From Gammaproteobacteria bacterium (GTDB lineage Bacteria > Pseudomonadota > Gammaproteobacteria > Pseudomonadales > Azotimanducaceae), in the NCBI GenBank assembly GCA_027293665.1, contig JAPUFN010000054.1:1-5886 (forward strand): a stretch of DNA of 5,886 bases, given 5' to 3'. Every line of letters begins with the position of its first letter. Within the stretch, counting starts at the first letter, position 1. A program made the translations under genes and the position numbers. The notes below the pieces were generated by a model that saw only the letters and a program-made list of their open reading frames with translations, was not told the DNA's origin and made no database searches. Positions 1 to 5,615 of this stretch are shown here, in pieces.

Positions 1-459
1 GCCTTCGACGGTTTTGATGTCCGGACCTGCGCGCTGCTCTCGGATGAAGAGATTGAAGCGTTGATGCGCGACGATCGGATCGTCAAAAACGCGAAAAAGA
101 TTCAGACGGTGCCGAAGAACGCTGCTTTTATTCTGACAGTGCGGGAGACTCACCAGGGTTTCGGTGCGTATCTCGCCGCCTGGCCGAGTGACGACATTAT
201 CGGCCTGTGGGCCGATCTCAAGAAACGCGGCAACCGTCTCGGCGGCCAGACGGGGCGGTACTTTCTGCGTTTCGTGGGCAAAGACACGCCCATCTTCTCC
301 GGCGATGTCGTCAAGGCACTGATCGAGCAGAAGGTCGTGGACAAAGAACCGACCAGTCAGCGCGCGCTTGCCTCGGTACAGGCTGCGTTCAACGAATGGC
401 AGGCCGAATCCGGGAGGGAGCTGTGCCAGATATCGCGCGTTCTGGCCTGCAGCGTGTAG
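1..459 (+). CDS. DNA-3-methyladenine glycosylase I (Tag/COG2818) family protein, C-terminal part
   Basis: The frame is open from base 1 to a TAG stop at 457-459 and gives 152 visible residues; the N-terminus lies outside the window. The visible part starts AFDGFDVRTCALLSDEEIE and continues through a segment with DRIVKNAKKIQTVPKNA. This is the pattern of Tag-family glycosylases (FxxFDPxxVA... then IIRxxxKIxAxxxNA). These enzymes remove 3-methyladenine from alkylated DNA in the cytoplasm by base excision. The C-terminal half (GGQTGRYFLRFVGKDTP, then FNEWQAESGRELCQISRVL) resembles the COG2818 branch rather than E. coli Tag. The His-xxx-Cys zinc ligands near the C-terminus of E. coli Tag are not present here. 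Activity on 3-methyladenine is therefore inferred by family, not shown. The stop lies 7 bases before the methionine aminopeptidase start, so the two are probably co-transcribed. Confidence 0.8.
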   Translation, partial: AFDGFDVRTCALLSDEEIEALMRDDRIVKNAKKIQTVPKNAAFILTVRETHQGFGAYLAAWPSDDIIGLWADLKKRGNRLGGQTGRYFLRFVGKDTPIFSGDVVKALIEQKVVDKEPTSQRALASVQAAFNEWQAESGRELCQISRVLACSV

Positions 460-466
460 CGGAAAA

Positions 467-1207
467 ATGACGATCGATTCGGAGCAGGATGTCGCCGGTC
501 TGTACGCTGCAGGCGCAGCAGTACGCGCAACATTCGAGCGGATGAAGGCCGCCACCTGTGCCGGCATTACCACCGCTGAACTCGATTCCATCGGCGCCAC
601 CGAGCTCGATGGCCGCGGCGCGCGCTCCGCACCGCAGCTTTATTATGATTTTCCCGGCGCTACCTGTATCAGCGTCAATGAGGAAGCCGCTCATGGCATT
701 CCGGGGCCACGCCGATTGCAGACAGGGGATCTGATCAACATTGATGTGTCTGCCGAGCTCGATGGCTATGTCGCGGATATGGGGGAATCGTTTGTCGTCG
801 GTGCACCGAATGCTGCCCAGAAAAAGATCTGTGCCGCCGTGCGCAATGCGGTCTCCGCGGCACTGCGCAGTGTCCGCAGCGGCCGATCGCTCAATGTCAT
901 CGGCCTGGCCGTTCAGCGGGTGGCCGATCGCGGTGGTTACACGATAGTCGAAAACCTGGGAAGCCATGGTGTTGGCAATTCGATTCATGAAGAACCGTCC
1001 TATATACCGCTGCACAATCCGCTTGAGCGTCGGCGCCTGAGCAAGGGACTCGTGCTGACGATCGAGCCGTTCCTGACAACGGGTGTGCGTTGGGTCGAAC
1101 AGGGACCGGACGGCTGGACGTTGAGTGTCCCCTCAGGACAACTGGTCGTCCAGCATGAGCATACGTTGATCGTGACAGACGACGGGGCGCTGGTAGTCAC
1201 TGCCTGA
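467..1207 (+). CDS. map: Type I methionine aminopeptidase
   Basis: This 246-residue cytosolic metalloprotease removes the initiator methionine from nascent proteins. All the dinuclear metal and active-site residues can be read: H76 (AHGIP), D93 (NIDVS), D104 (ADMGES), H167 (SHGVG), H174 (IHEEP), E200 (LTIEP) and E231 (QHEHT). The spacings between D93, D104, H167, E200 and E231 (11, 63, 33, 31) equal those of the E. coli enzyme (D97, D108, H171, E204, E235), so the fold should be intact and free of insertions. There is no N-terminal zinc-finger extension. ATG 467 is chosen because the only other in-frame start, a TTG at 368, would overlap the upstream gene by about 90 bases; no ATG or GTG lies between. 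The Shine-Dalgarno is weak (GCGGAAA), which fits translation coupled to the upstream gene ending 7 bases earlier. The NEEAAHGIP version, in place of NDVVCHGIP of E. coli, and the neighbourhood suggest an accessory paralogue rather than the sole essential copy; this is inference. Confidence 0.93.
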   Translation: MTIDSEQDVAGLYAAGAAVRATFERMKAATCAGITTAELDSIGATELDGRGARSAPQLYYDFPGATCISVNEEAAHGIPGPRRLQTGDLINIDVSAELDGYVADMGESFVVGAPNAAQKKICAAVRNAVSAALRSVRSGRSLNVIGLAVQRVADRGGYTIVENLGSHGVGNSIHEEPSYIPLHNPLERRRLSKGLVLTIEPFLTTGVRWVEQGPDGWTLSVPSGQLVVQHEHTLIVTDDGALVVTA

Positions 1208-1214
1208 ACGGGGC

Positions 1215-1265
1215 CAGCCCTGAGCGGGTTACAGCCCTGGGCGGGTTGCAGCCCTGAGCCGCTTA
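1215..1265 (+). repeat. Three tandem 17-bp imperfect repeats
   Basis: Three head-to-tail units fill the gap between the methionine aminopeptidase stop and the acyl-CoA dehydrogenase ribosome-binding site: CAGCCCTGAGCGGGTTA (1215-1231), CAGCCCTGGGCGGGTTG (1232-1248) and CAGCCCTGAGCCGCTTA (1249-1265). Units 2 and 3 each differ from unit 1 at two positions. The third unit ends next to the AGGAG Shine-Dalgarno at 1267-1271. Unit 2 contains a small self-complementary core, GCCCTGGGC (1234-1242). The array could be a protein-binding site, a slippage-prone spacer or an RNA structural element. The sequence alone does not decide between these. Confidence 0.85.
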
Positions 1266-1276
1266 AAGGAGAGGAT

Positions 1277-2458
1277 ATGCACATCGAACTCGACGCAGAT
1301 CAGCGCCGGTTGCGCGATGAAATCCGGCAATTTCTTGCCGCCGAGCTGCCGCAGGATCTTGCCACACGCGTCAGGCACGGACAAAGCATCTCCAAAGAAG
1401 ATCAAATCCGCTGGACCCGCATTCTGCATGCCCGTGGCTGGGCGGCGCCGCACTGGCCACAGGAACATGGTGGTACGGGCTGGTCACTCATCCAACGACA
1501 TATTTTTGACGTCGAATGCCGTGCGTTCCAGGCACCCGTGCTGTCGGGATTTGGCTTCAACATGGTGGGACCTGCGATCCTTCGACACGGCACGGCCGAG
1601 CAGAAAGCCGAATTTCTGCCGAAAATTCTCAGAGCCGAACTCTGGTGGTGCCAGGGCTACTCCGAGCCGCAGGCAGGCTCCGATCTTGCGTCGCTACGCA
1701 CGAGGGCAGTTCGCGAAGGGGATGAGTATGTCGTGACGGGACAGAAGAGCTGGACCAGCGGTGCAGAAATTGCTGACTGGATATTCTGCCTCGTGCGCAC
1801 GGATCCGACCGTGCAGATGCAAAGGGGCATCAGTTTTTTGCTCATAGATCTCAATTCTCCGGGTATCTCCATCGAGCCGCTTTACGCCTTCAACGGCAAG
1901 CGACTGTGGAACCAGGTGTTCTTCGATTCGGTCCGCGTGCCGATCGCGCAACGCCTCGGGGAGGAAGATAAAGGCTGGACCGTGGCGAAGAGCCTGCTTG
2001 GAGACGAGCGCCTGATGGTCTCCCGCGTTGCCGAAAACAAACGTCTGCTCAACCGACTTCGCGAGGTGCTCGGACAGGAGCAGGAAGGCAGCCGGCCGCT
2101 CGATCAGACAACTTTGATCAGGCGCAGACTCAGTGAGCTGGATATACGCCTGCAGGCGCTTGAGATGACGAGCCTGCGCCTGTTGAGCGAGGCCGACAAG
2201 GGTGGTCAGGTGGGGGCGGAACCATCGATGCTCAAGCTCAAGGGCAGTCAGCTGGTACAGGCGATGGACGAGCTTCTCGTTGAGGCCATCGGGCATTGGG
2301 CATTGCCACTGGATGCTGGCTCGACCGGATCAGCTGTCGGTCCCGCATATGCCGAGTATATTGCTTCGGGTCTCTTTCATCATCGCGGCTACAGCATCGC
2401 GGGCGGCTCCAGCGAAGTGCAACACAACATTATCGCCAAGCAGGTGCTCGGGCTGTAA
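1277..2458 (+). CDS. Acyl-CoA dehydrogenase (pimeloyl-CoA dehydrogenase large-subunit-like)
   Basis: This complete 393-residue FAD flavoenzyme would introduce the alpha,beta double bond into an acyl-CoA. The ATG at 1277 has AGGAG five bases upstream. In order one sees an N-terminal helical domain starting MHIELDADQRRLRDEIRQFL, the PHWPQEHGGTGW segment (58-69), the FAD/substrate signature WCQGYSEPQAGSDLASL (124-140), GQKSWTSGAEIADW (155-168), and the C-terminal helical domain ending AGGSSEVQHNIIAKQVLGL. From memory, its closest relatives are PimC-like large subunits and related FadE proteins. The catalytic Glu found in the C-terminal IYEGT motif of medium-chain enzymes is Gly here (G376, in IAGGS). 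A Glu in GDER (E244) occupies the helix-G place used as the base in isovaleryl-CoA and long-chain dehydrogenases. No partner small subunit is adjacent within the window. The substrate cannot be assigned. The gene is probably transcribed alone or read through from the methionine aminopeptidase. Confidence 0.92.
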   Translation: MHIELDADQRRLRDEIRQFLAAELPQDLATRVRHGQSISKEDQIRWTRILHARGWAAPHWPQEHGGTGWSLIQRHIFDVECRAFQAPVLSGFGFNMVGPAILRHGTAEQKAEFLPKILRAELWWCQGYSEPQAGSDLASLRTRAVREGDEYVVTGQKSWTSGAEIADWIFCLVRTDPTVQMQRGISFLLIDLNSPGISIEPLYAFNGKRLWNQVFFDSVRVPIAQRLGEEDKGWTVAKSLLGDERLMVSRVAENKRLLNRLREVLGQEQEGSRPLDQTTLIRRRLSELDIRLQALEMTSLRLLSEADKGGQVGAEPSMLKLKGSQLVQAMDELLVEAIGHWALPLDAGSTGSAVGPAYAEYIASGLFHHRGYSIAGGSSEVQHNIIAKQVLGL

Positions 2459-2460
2459 AG

Positions 2461-2490
2461 AGAACGCGGGATCGATTGAGCCGGCGTTCT
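2461..2490. terminator. Possible bidirectional terminator hairpin between convergent genes
   Basis: AGAACGC (2461-2467) is perfectly complementary in inverted orientation to GCGTTCT (2484-2490). After a G-G mismatch two further G-C pairs can form (2469-2470 with 2481-2482), leaving a 10-base loop. It occupies most of the 40-bp space between two convergent genes, where a shared terminator is expected. There is no good T-run on either side, so intrinsic termination is uncertain. Confidence 0.4.
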
Positions 2491-2498
2491 ATGAAGCG

Positions 2499-3707
2499 TC
2501 ATCGGCCGAGTAACGATTTCAGATCGACGCTTGGGTCAGCCAGAATATCCGCATCCACCTTCGTACCGACCAACTGTTTGCAGATCATGAACTCTTTGGG
2601 GCTGTTGACTGCGTCGGCTGCAACCATGGCGCCGTCTTTGAGATAGAAGACGGCGAACTGATTGTTCGCCATGTCGCCGCGGACGACCTGGGTATCGCCG
2701 TCGGCGGAAAATCCTACCATCTGCAGCTTGAGTTCGTATTGATCGGACCAGAACCAGGGATAGGAAGAATAGGATTTGTCGCCGCCACAGATGTTGGCCG
2801 CCACTACCCTTGCCTGCTCCATTGCATTGGGTACCGATTCCAGACGCAGACGCCGATCCAGCAGCGGGTTTGGATGGTTCGTGCAGTCACCGGCAGCGTA
2901 AACTCCGGCAACTGAAGTTTCACAGTGGTCGTTAACGAGAATTCCATTGTCGCAGTCGATTCCTGCTGCTTCGGCGATCTCGGTATTGGGAATGATGCCG
3001 ATGCCGACGATTACCAGGTCCGCTGCGATGGTTTCGTCGCCGCACAGAACTCCACTGACCTGGCCATTGCCGGTGAAACCGCTCACCATTTTCGAGGTGT
3101 GGATGTGTACGCCGCGCGAGCTATGCAGATCGTGGTAGTAGCGAGACATCTCCGGCGTGGTGACACGTTGTAATATGCGCTCTTCCATCTCAAGAACGTG
3201 GACCTCGAGGCCGCTGGTCACGCTGACTGATGCAACTTCGAGACCGATATAGCCGCCGCCGACGATCACGAGTTTTTTGCCGGCGCTCATCTGCGCGCGG
3301 ATCGCATCTACATCAGCCACGGTTCGAAAATAGTAGATGCCGGGAAGATCGCTGCCATCGATGTGCAGAATCCGGGGTCGGCTGCCGGTCGCGATCAGCA
3401 GGTTTTCGTACTCGATGGTCTCGCCTTGATCAGTGGTGACGTTCTTCGCACTGGTGTCGATGGACTCCACGCGGGTATCCACCTTTACCGTGATGTCCCT
3501 GTCGGCGTAGAACTTCTCCGGCCGCAGATAAACCCGCTCCATGCCATGTTCGCCTGACAGGTACTGCTTGGACAGTGGTGGCCGTTGATACGGAATGTGC
3601 GATTCGTCACCGATGAGGATGATCTCGCCTGCATATTTTGCCTGTCGCAGACTGGCCGCAGCCTGACCTGCCGCATGACCAGCGCCAACGATAACAATGC
3701 CAGCCAT
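2499..3707 (-). CDS. FAD-dependent ferredoxin/rubredoxin reductase-type oxidoreductase
   Basis: This 402-residue soluble pyridine-nucleotide-disulfide-fold flavoprotein resembles putidaredoxin, rhodocoxin and rubredoxin reductases. Such enzymes pass electrons from NAD(P)H through FAD to a small iron-sulfur protein that feeds a P450, a ring hydroxylase or an alkane hydroxylase. Visible motifs are the FAD dinucleotide fold GAGHAAG (8-14), RPPLSK (42-47), ATGSRP (106-111), the second dinucleotide fold GGGYIG (150-155), the FAD-contacting GVYAAGDC (268-275), SVPNAMEQAR (291-300) and PWFWSDQ (317-323). An acidic residue (E173) closes the second beta strand of the NAD fold, which favours NADH over NADPH. 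No redox CxxC is seen in the disulfide-reductase position. The ATG at 3707 has a strong AGGAGG (complement of 3713-3718) five bases upstream. No ferredoxin, rubredoxin or oxygenase gene is present in the window, so its partner is elsewhere or unknown. It is divergent from the hydroxy-acid oxidase. Confidence 0.92.
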   Translation of the reverse strand: MAGIVIVGAGHAAGQAAASLRQAKYAGEIILIGDESHIPYQRPPLSKQYLSGEHGMERVYLRPEKFYADRDITVKVDTRVESIDTSAKNVTTDQGETIEYENLLIATGSRPRILHIDGSDLPGIYYFRTVADVDAIRAQMSAGKKLVIVGGGYIGLEVASVSVTSGLEVHVLEMEERILQRVTTPEMSRYYHDLHSSRGVHIHTSKMVSGFTGNGQVSGVLCGDETIAADLVIVGIGIIPNTEIAEAAGIDCDNGILVNDHCETSVAGVYAAGDCTNHPNPLLDRRLRLESVPNAMEQARVVAANICGGDKSYSSYPWFWSDQYELKLQMVGFSADGDTQVVRGDMANNQFAVFYLKDGAMVAADAVNSPKEFMICKQLVGTKVDADILADPSVDLKSLLGR

Positions 3708-3778
3708 GGAAACCTCCTCGAGAAGAAACCGCCATTTTACAAGAGCGTGATAGCATTTGGAGGTTTTTCAATGAGTAG
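3708..3778. promoter_or_regulatory. Divergent intergenic region with mirrored Shine-Dalgarno sequences
   Basis: This 71-bp gap must carry the promoters and ribosome-binding sites of both the reductase (-) and the hydroxy-acid oxidase (+). The two ribosome-binding sites form a perfect 8-bp inverted repeat: AAACCTCC at 3710-3717 and GGAGGTTT at 3759-3766, with 41 bases between. On the minus strand TAAAAT (complement of 3734-3739) is a fair -10 candidate, but no matching -35 is seen. No convincing plus-strand promoter hexamers were found, so exact promoter positions are not assigned. Confidence 0.5.
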
Positions 3779-3800
3779 ATGGCGAAGGTGGAATTTCTGA
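3771..3800 (+). other. Nine-codon leader-like reading frame overlapping the oxidase start
   Basis: An ATG at 3771 lies seven bases after GGAGG (3759-3763), the optimal spacing, and opens a frame encoding MSRWRRWNF with a TGA stop at 3798-3800. The oxidase's own ATG (3779) is in another frame and 15 bases from the same GGAGG, farther than usual. The short frame may be a translated leader that modulates oxidase initiation, a chance ATG, or a sign of an indel in which the true oxidase start is 3771. Confidence 0.3.
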
Positions 3801-4858
3801 CGCTGCATGAGATCGTGCGACAGGCGCAACGAAATCTCGACAAGAATCGCTGGGATTATTTGATTGGCGGAGCTGATACAGAGTCATCGTTGCGGCGCAA
3901 CAGAGCGGGTCTCGACTCCTGGGTTTTCCGGCCGCGAATTCTCAATGACGTCAGTGAGGTCAAGGCGGACACAGAGTTTCTGGGTAGCCCATTGCGAATC
4001 CCGGTACTTCTGGCCCCAATCGGTTCGATGCAGGTATTCGAAGCTGGTGGCGCCGAATCGGTTGCGAGGGCGGCAGCGGATTTTGGCGTGCAGCAGATTC
4101 TCAGTTCGGTGTGCACGCCGGATTTCGAACAGGTGGCACAACTCGTGCCGGGCCCGCGTATCTATCAGCTCTACCTCATGGGCGATCAGGCTTGGATGGA
4201 CGACCTCATTGGGCGGGCGATCGATGCCGGTTACACGGGTTTCTGTCTCACCGCCGACACGCAAACCTATTCCAGACGCGAAAGGGACATCCTCAAGCGC
4301 CATGTGCCGGCTTCCGGATCGCGTTCGGACGCGCTGGATTTCAACTACCAGGCGCGAATGACCTGGGAGACCGTCGCGCACATCAAAGACAACTTCGACA
4401 TCCCGCTGCTCATCAAAGGGGTTAATGTCGCCGAGGATGCCGCGCGCTGTGTCGAGATGGGAGTCGACGTCGTCTATGTCTCCAATCACGGCGGCCGACA
4501 ACTCGATCACACACGTGCTTGTATCGATGCGCTGCCCGAAGTGGTGACTGCGGTCGCTGGCAGGGTGCCGGTCGTGGTGGACGGCGGATTCATGCGCGGA
4601 GCGGACGTTATCAAGGGGCTGTGTCTGGGTGCTGCGGCAATTGGTATGGGTCGAATTGAAGCTCTGGCAATGGCGGCCGGCGGTGCTGCAGCCGTTGTTC
4701 GCGCATTGGAAATTCTCGAACACGAAATAAAAACCAGTATGGCGCTACTCGGTGTGAGCGAGCTGAAGGGACTCAATCGTGCGCTCGTCGAACGCGTCCA
4801 GCCGATCTCCAGCGCACATGTACTCAGTGCGTTCCCATTGCTCGACGAAGGCTATTAG
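3779..4858 (+). CDS. FMN-dependent alpha-hydroxy-acid oxidase/dehydrogenase
   Basis: This 359-residue TIM-barrel flavoenzyme belongs to the glycolate oxidase, L-lactate dehydrogenase and mandelate dehydrogenase family, which oxidises L-2-hydroxy acids to 2-oxo acids. The catalytic set maps onto spinach glycolate oxidase: Y27 (WDYLIGG; Y24), APIGSM (79-84), Y132 (QLY; Y129), D160 (TADT; D157), R167 (RRERD; R164), K213 (LLIKGV; K230), H237 and R240 (SNHGGRQLD; H254 and R257) and D268 (DGG; D285). Offsets are constant up to R167. The stretch from R167 to K213 is then about 20 residues shorter than in glycolate oxidase, so the active-site loop region is trimmed. There is no membrane-spanning segment, which suggests a soluble enzyme. 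The substrate (lactate, glycolate or another hydroxy acid) is not determinable. ATG 3779 is chosen because MAKVEFLTLHEIV matches the usual N-terminus of such proteins, although the Shine-Dalgarno spacing favours 3771. It converges with the Lrp-type gene after a 30-bp gap. Confidence 0.92.
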   Translation: MAKVEFLTLHEIVRQAQRNLDKNRWDYLIGGADTESSLRRNRAGLDSWVFRPRILNDVSEVKADTEFLGSPLRIPVLLAPIGSMQVFEAGGAESVARAAADFGVQQILSSVCTPDFEQVAQLVPGPRIYQLYLMGDQAWMDDLIGRAIDAGYTGFCLTADTQTYSRRERDILKRHVPASGSRSDALDFNYQARMTWETVAHIKDNFDIPLLIKGVNVAEDAARCVEMGVDVVYVSNHGGRQLDHTRACIDALPEVVTAVAGRVPVVVDGGFMRGADVIKGLCLGAAAIGMGRIEALAMAAGGAAAVVRALEILEHEIKTSMALLGVSELKGLNRALVERVQPISSAHVLSAFPLLDEGY

Positions 4859-4888
4859 CAGCGTGTTGATTCCTGGCAGACGATCCGA

Positions 4889-5365
4889 TCAAGTCGGAAT
4901 TTCGCGTAACGGCAAGCTGGTCGTCGATTTCATCTCGGACATTGCGATGTTGGAATGCACTTCCTGCACGCCAGGAAGCTGGCTGAGCGTATCGAAGAAA
5001 AACCGTTCATAAGAATGGATGTCGTGCGTGACGATTCTGACCAGGAAGTCCATATCTCCCATGAGGGTGAAGCACTCCTGGACTTCCGGAAACGCCTGAA
5101 TGGCTTCCGCAAATTCTGGCAGCGAGCGGCGGCCGTGAGCATTGAGTTTCACCATCGCAAACACCAGCACGTCGAGACCGAGTTTGCGCCGATCGAGATG
5201 CACCACGCGCGATTTGATGATGCCGACCGCTTCAAGGCGATGGATGCGGCGCCAGCATGGCGACTGCGACAGGCCGATCCGGCTGCCGATTTCGGCGGCG
5301 GTCAGTGAGGCGTCTTCCTGCAGCAGAGCGAGGATCTGACGGTCGAACTGGTCAATGGCTTCCAC
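4889..5365 (-). CDS. Lrp/AsnC family transcriptional regulator
   Basis: This 158-residue protein has the family's two-part layout and usual length. An N-terminal winged helix-turn-helix starts IDQFDRQILALLQEDASLT, with the recognition region GLSQSPCWRRIHRLEAVGII (31-50). A C-terminal RAM ligand-binding and oligomerisation domain spans about 65-145 and contains LMGDMDFLVRI (101-111), the family's G-D-x-D/F-L signature. Such proteins form octamers or dimers of dimers and sense amino acids. The start is a GTG at 5365, supported by AGGGA (complement of 5372-5376) six bases upstream and by the standard N-terminus; no closer ATG fits. It is divergent from an amino-acid dehydrogenase across 250 bp. 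By analogy with BkdR and other local Lrp regulators, it probably controls that gene and itself. Target and ligand are inferred, not seen. Confidence 0.93.
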   Translation of the reverse strand: MEAIDQFDRQILALLQEDASLTAAEIGSRIGLSQSPCWRRIHRLEAVGIIKSRVVHLDRRKLGLDVLVFAMVKLNAHGRRSLPEFAEAIQAFPEVQECFTLMGDMDFLVRIVTHDIHSYERFFFDTLSQLPGVQEVHSNIAMSEMKSTTSLPLREIPT

Positions 5366-5481
5366 GGCTTTTCCCTGGGATGGGTAAATATTGAACTGCT
5401 AGTCTTTGAACTGGATATGCGTGAATTTGGAATATAGCGCATAAAAATATCACTATATACGATATATGAACATAATTAATC

Positions 5482-5491
5482 CCAAATTTGG
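5482..5491. promoter_or_regulatory. Perfect palindrome CCAAATTTGG, possible operator
   Basis: CCAAATTTGG is a perfect 10-bp dyad inside the AT-rich divergent region, 125 bp upstream of the amino-acid dehydrogenase start. AT-centred dyads of this size are compatible with Lrp/AsnC binding, but the match is generic and the regulator could bind elsewhere in the region. Confidence 0.35.
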
Positions 5492-5546
5492 TCAAATATT
5501 CGAGTGAAATGAGGCCCTTTTCTCCAGCAGTCGTCCTAGGATTTGT

Positions 5547-5580
5547 GCCTGCCGCGGCAGCTTGTCATCGGTTGGCAGGC
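5547..5580 (+). promoter_or_regulatory. Competing hairpins in the amino-acid dehydrogenase leader
   Basis: GCCTGCC (5547-5553) pairs perfectly with GGCAGGC (5574-5580) to give a 7-bp stem with a 20-base loop. The same left arm is also part of the 12-bp palindrome CTGCCGCGGCAG (5549-5560), so the two structures exclude each other. The element lies 36-69 bases before the start codon, within the expected 5' leader. No T-run follows either hairpin, so it does not look like an intrinsic terminator. Confidence 0.4.
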
Positions 5581-5615
5581 TGGCCCGTTTGTCTCCCTGA
5601 ATCTCTGGTGCTGCC

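Larger units (their letters stand above)
5366..5615. promoter_or_regulatory. Divergent regulatory region, AT-rich core, likely Lrp-type operator
   Basis: The 250 bp between the Lrp-type gene and the amino-acid dehydrogenase hold no gene. The part from about 5384 to 5510 is strikingly AT-rich against its surroundings, as expected for promoters and wrapped Lrp-type operators. Symmetric elements seen are TATGCG/CGCATA (5416-5421 and 5438-5443), TATAT-ACG-ATATA (5454-5466) and the palindrome at 5482-5491. AATTTGG occurs twice, at 5424-5430 and 5485-5491. Candidate -10 hexamers are CATAAT (5471-5476) on the plus strand and TATATT (complement of 5431-5436) on the minus strand. Neither has a good -35, which would fit activator dependence. 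Positions 5511-5615 form the dehydrogenase leader. Confidence 0.55.

Noticed and set aside
368..466. N-terminal extension of the methionine aminopeptidase from a TTG at 368
   Set aside because: The extra 33 residues overlap the end of the glycosylase gene in another frame and resemble no methionine aminopeptidase N-terminus; ATG 467 gives the normal length.
389..1015. A 208-codon minus-strand open frame opposite the methionine aminopeptidase
   Set aside because: It is a shadow of a well-supported gene, with no recognisable domain and no ribosome-binding site.
1694..2296. A 200-codon minus-strand open frame opposite the acyl-CoA dehydrogenase
   Set aside because: It lies wholly within a convincing coding gene and its translation has no family features.
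3884..4723. A 279-codon open frame on the minus strand inside the hydroxy-acid oxidase gene
   Set aside because: It is fully antisense to a gene with all catalytic residues intact, its translation matches no family, and long antisense frames are common in GC-rich coding sequence.
4885..4897. CCGA-TCAAG-TCGG hairpin at the end of the convergent oxidase and Lrp-type genes
   Set aside because: A 4-bp stem without a T-run is too weak to call a terminator and partly overlaps the Lrp-type coding sequence.
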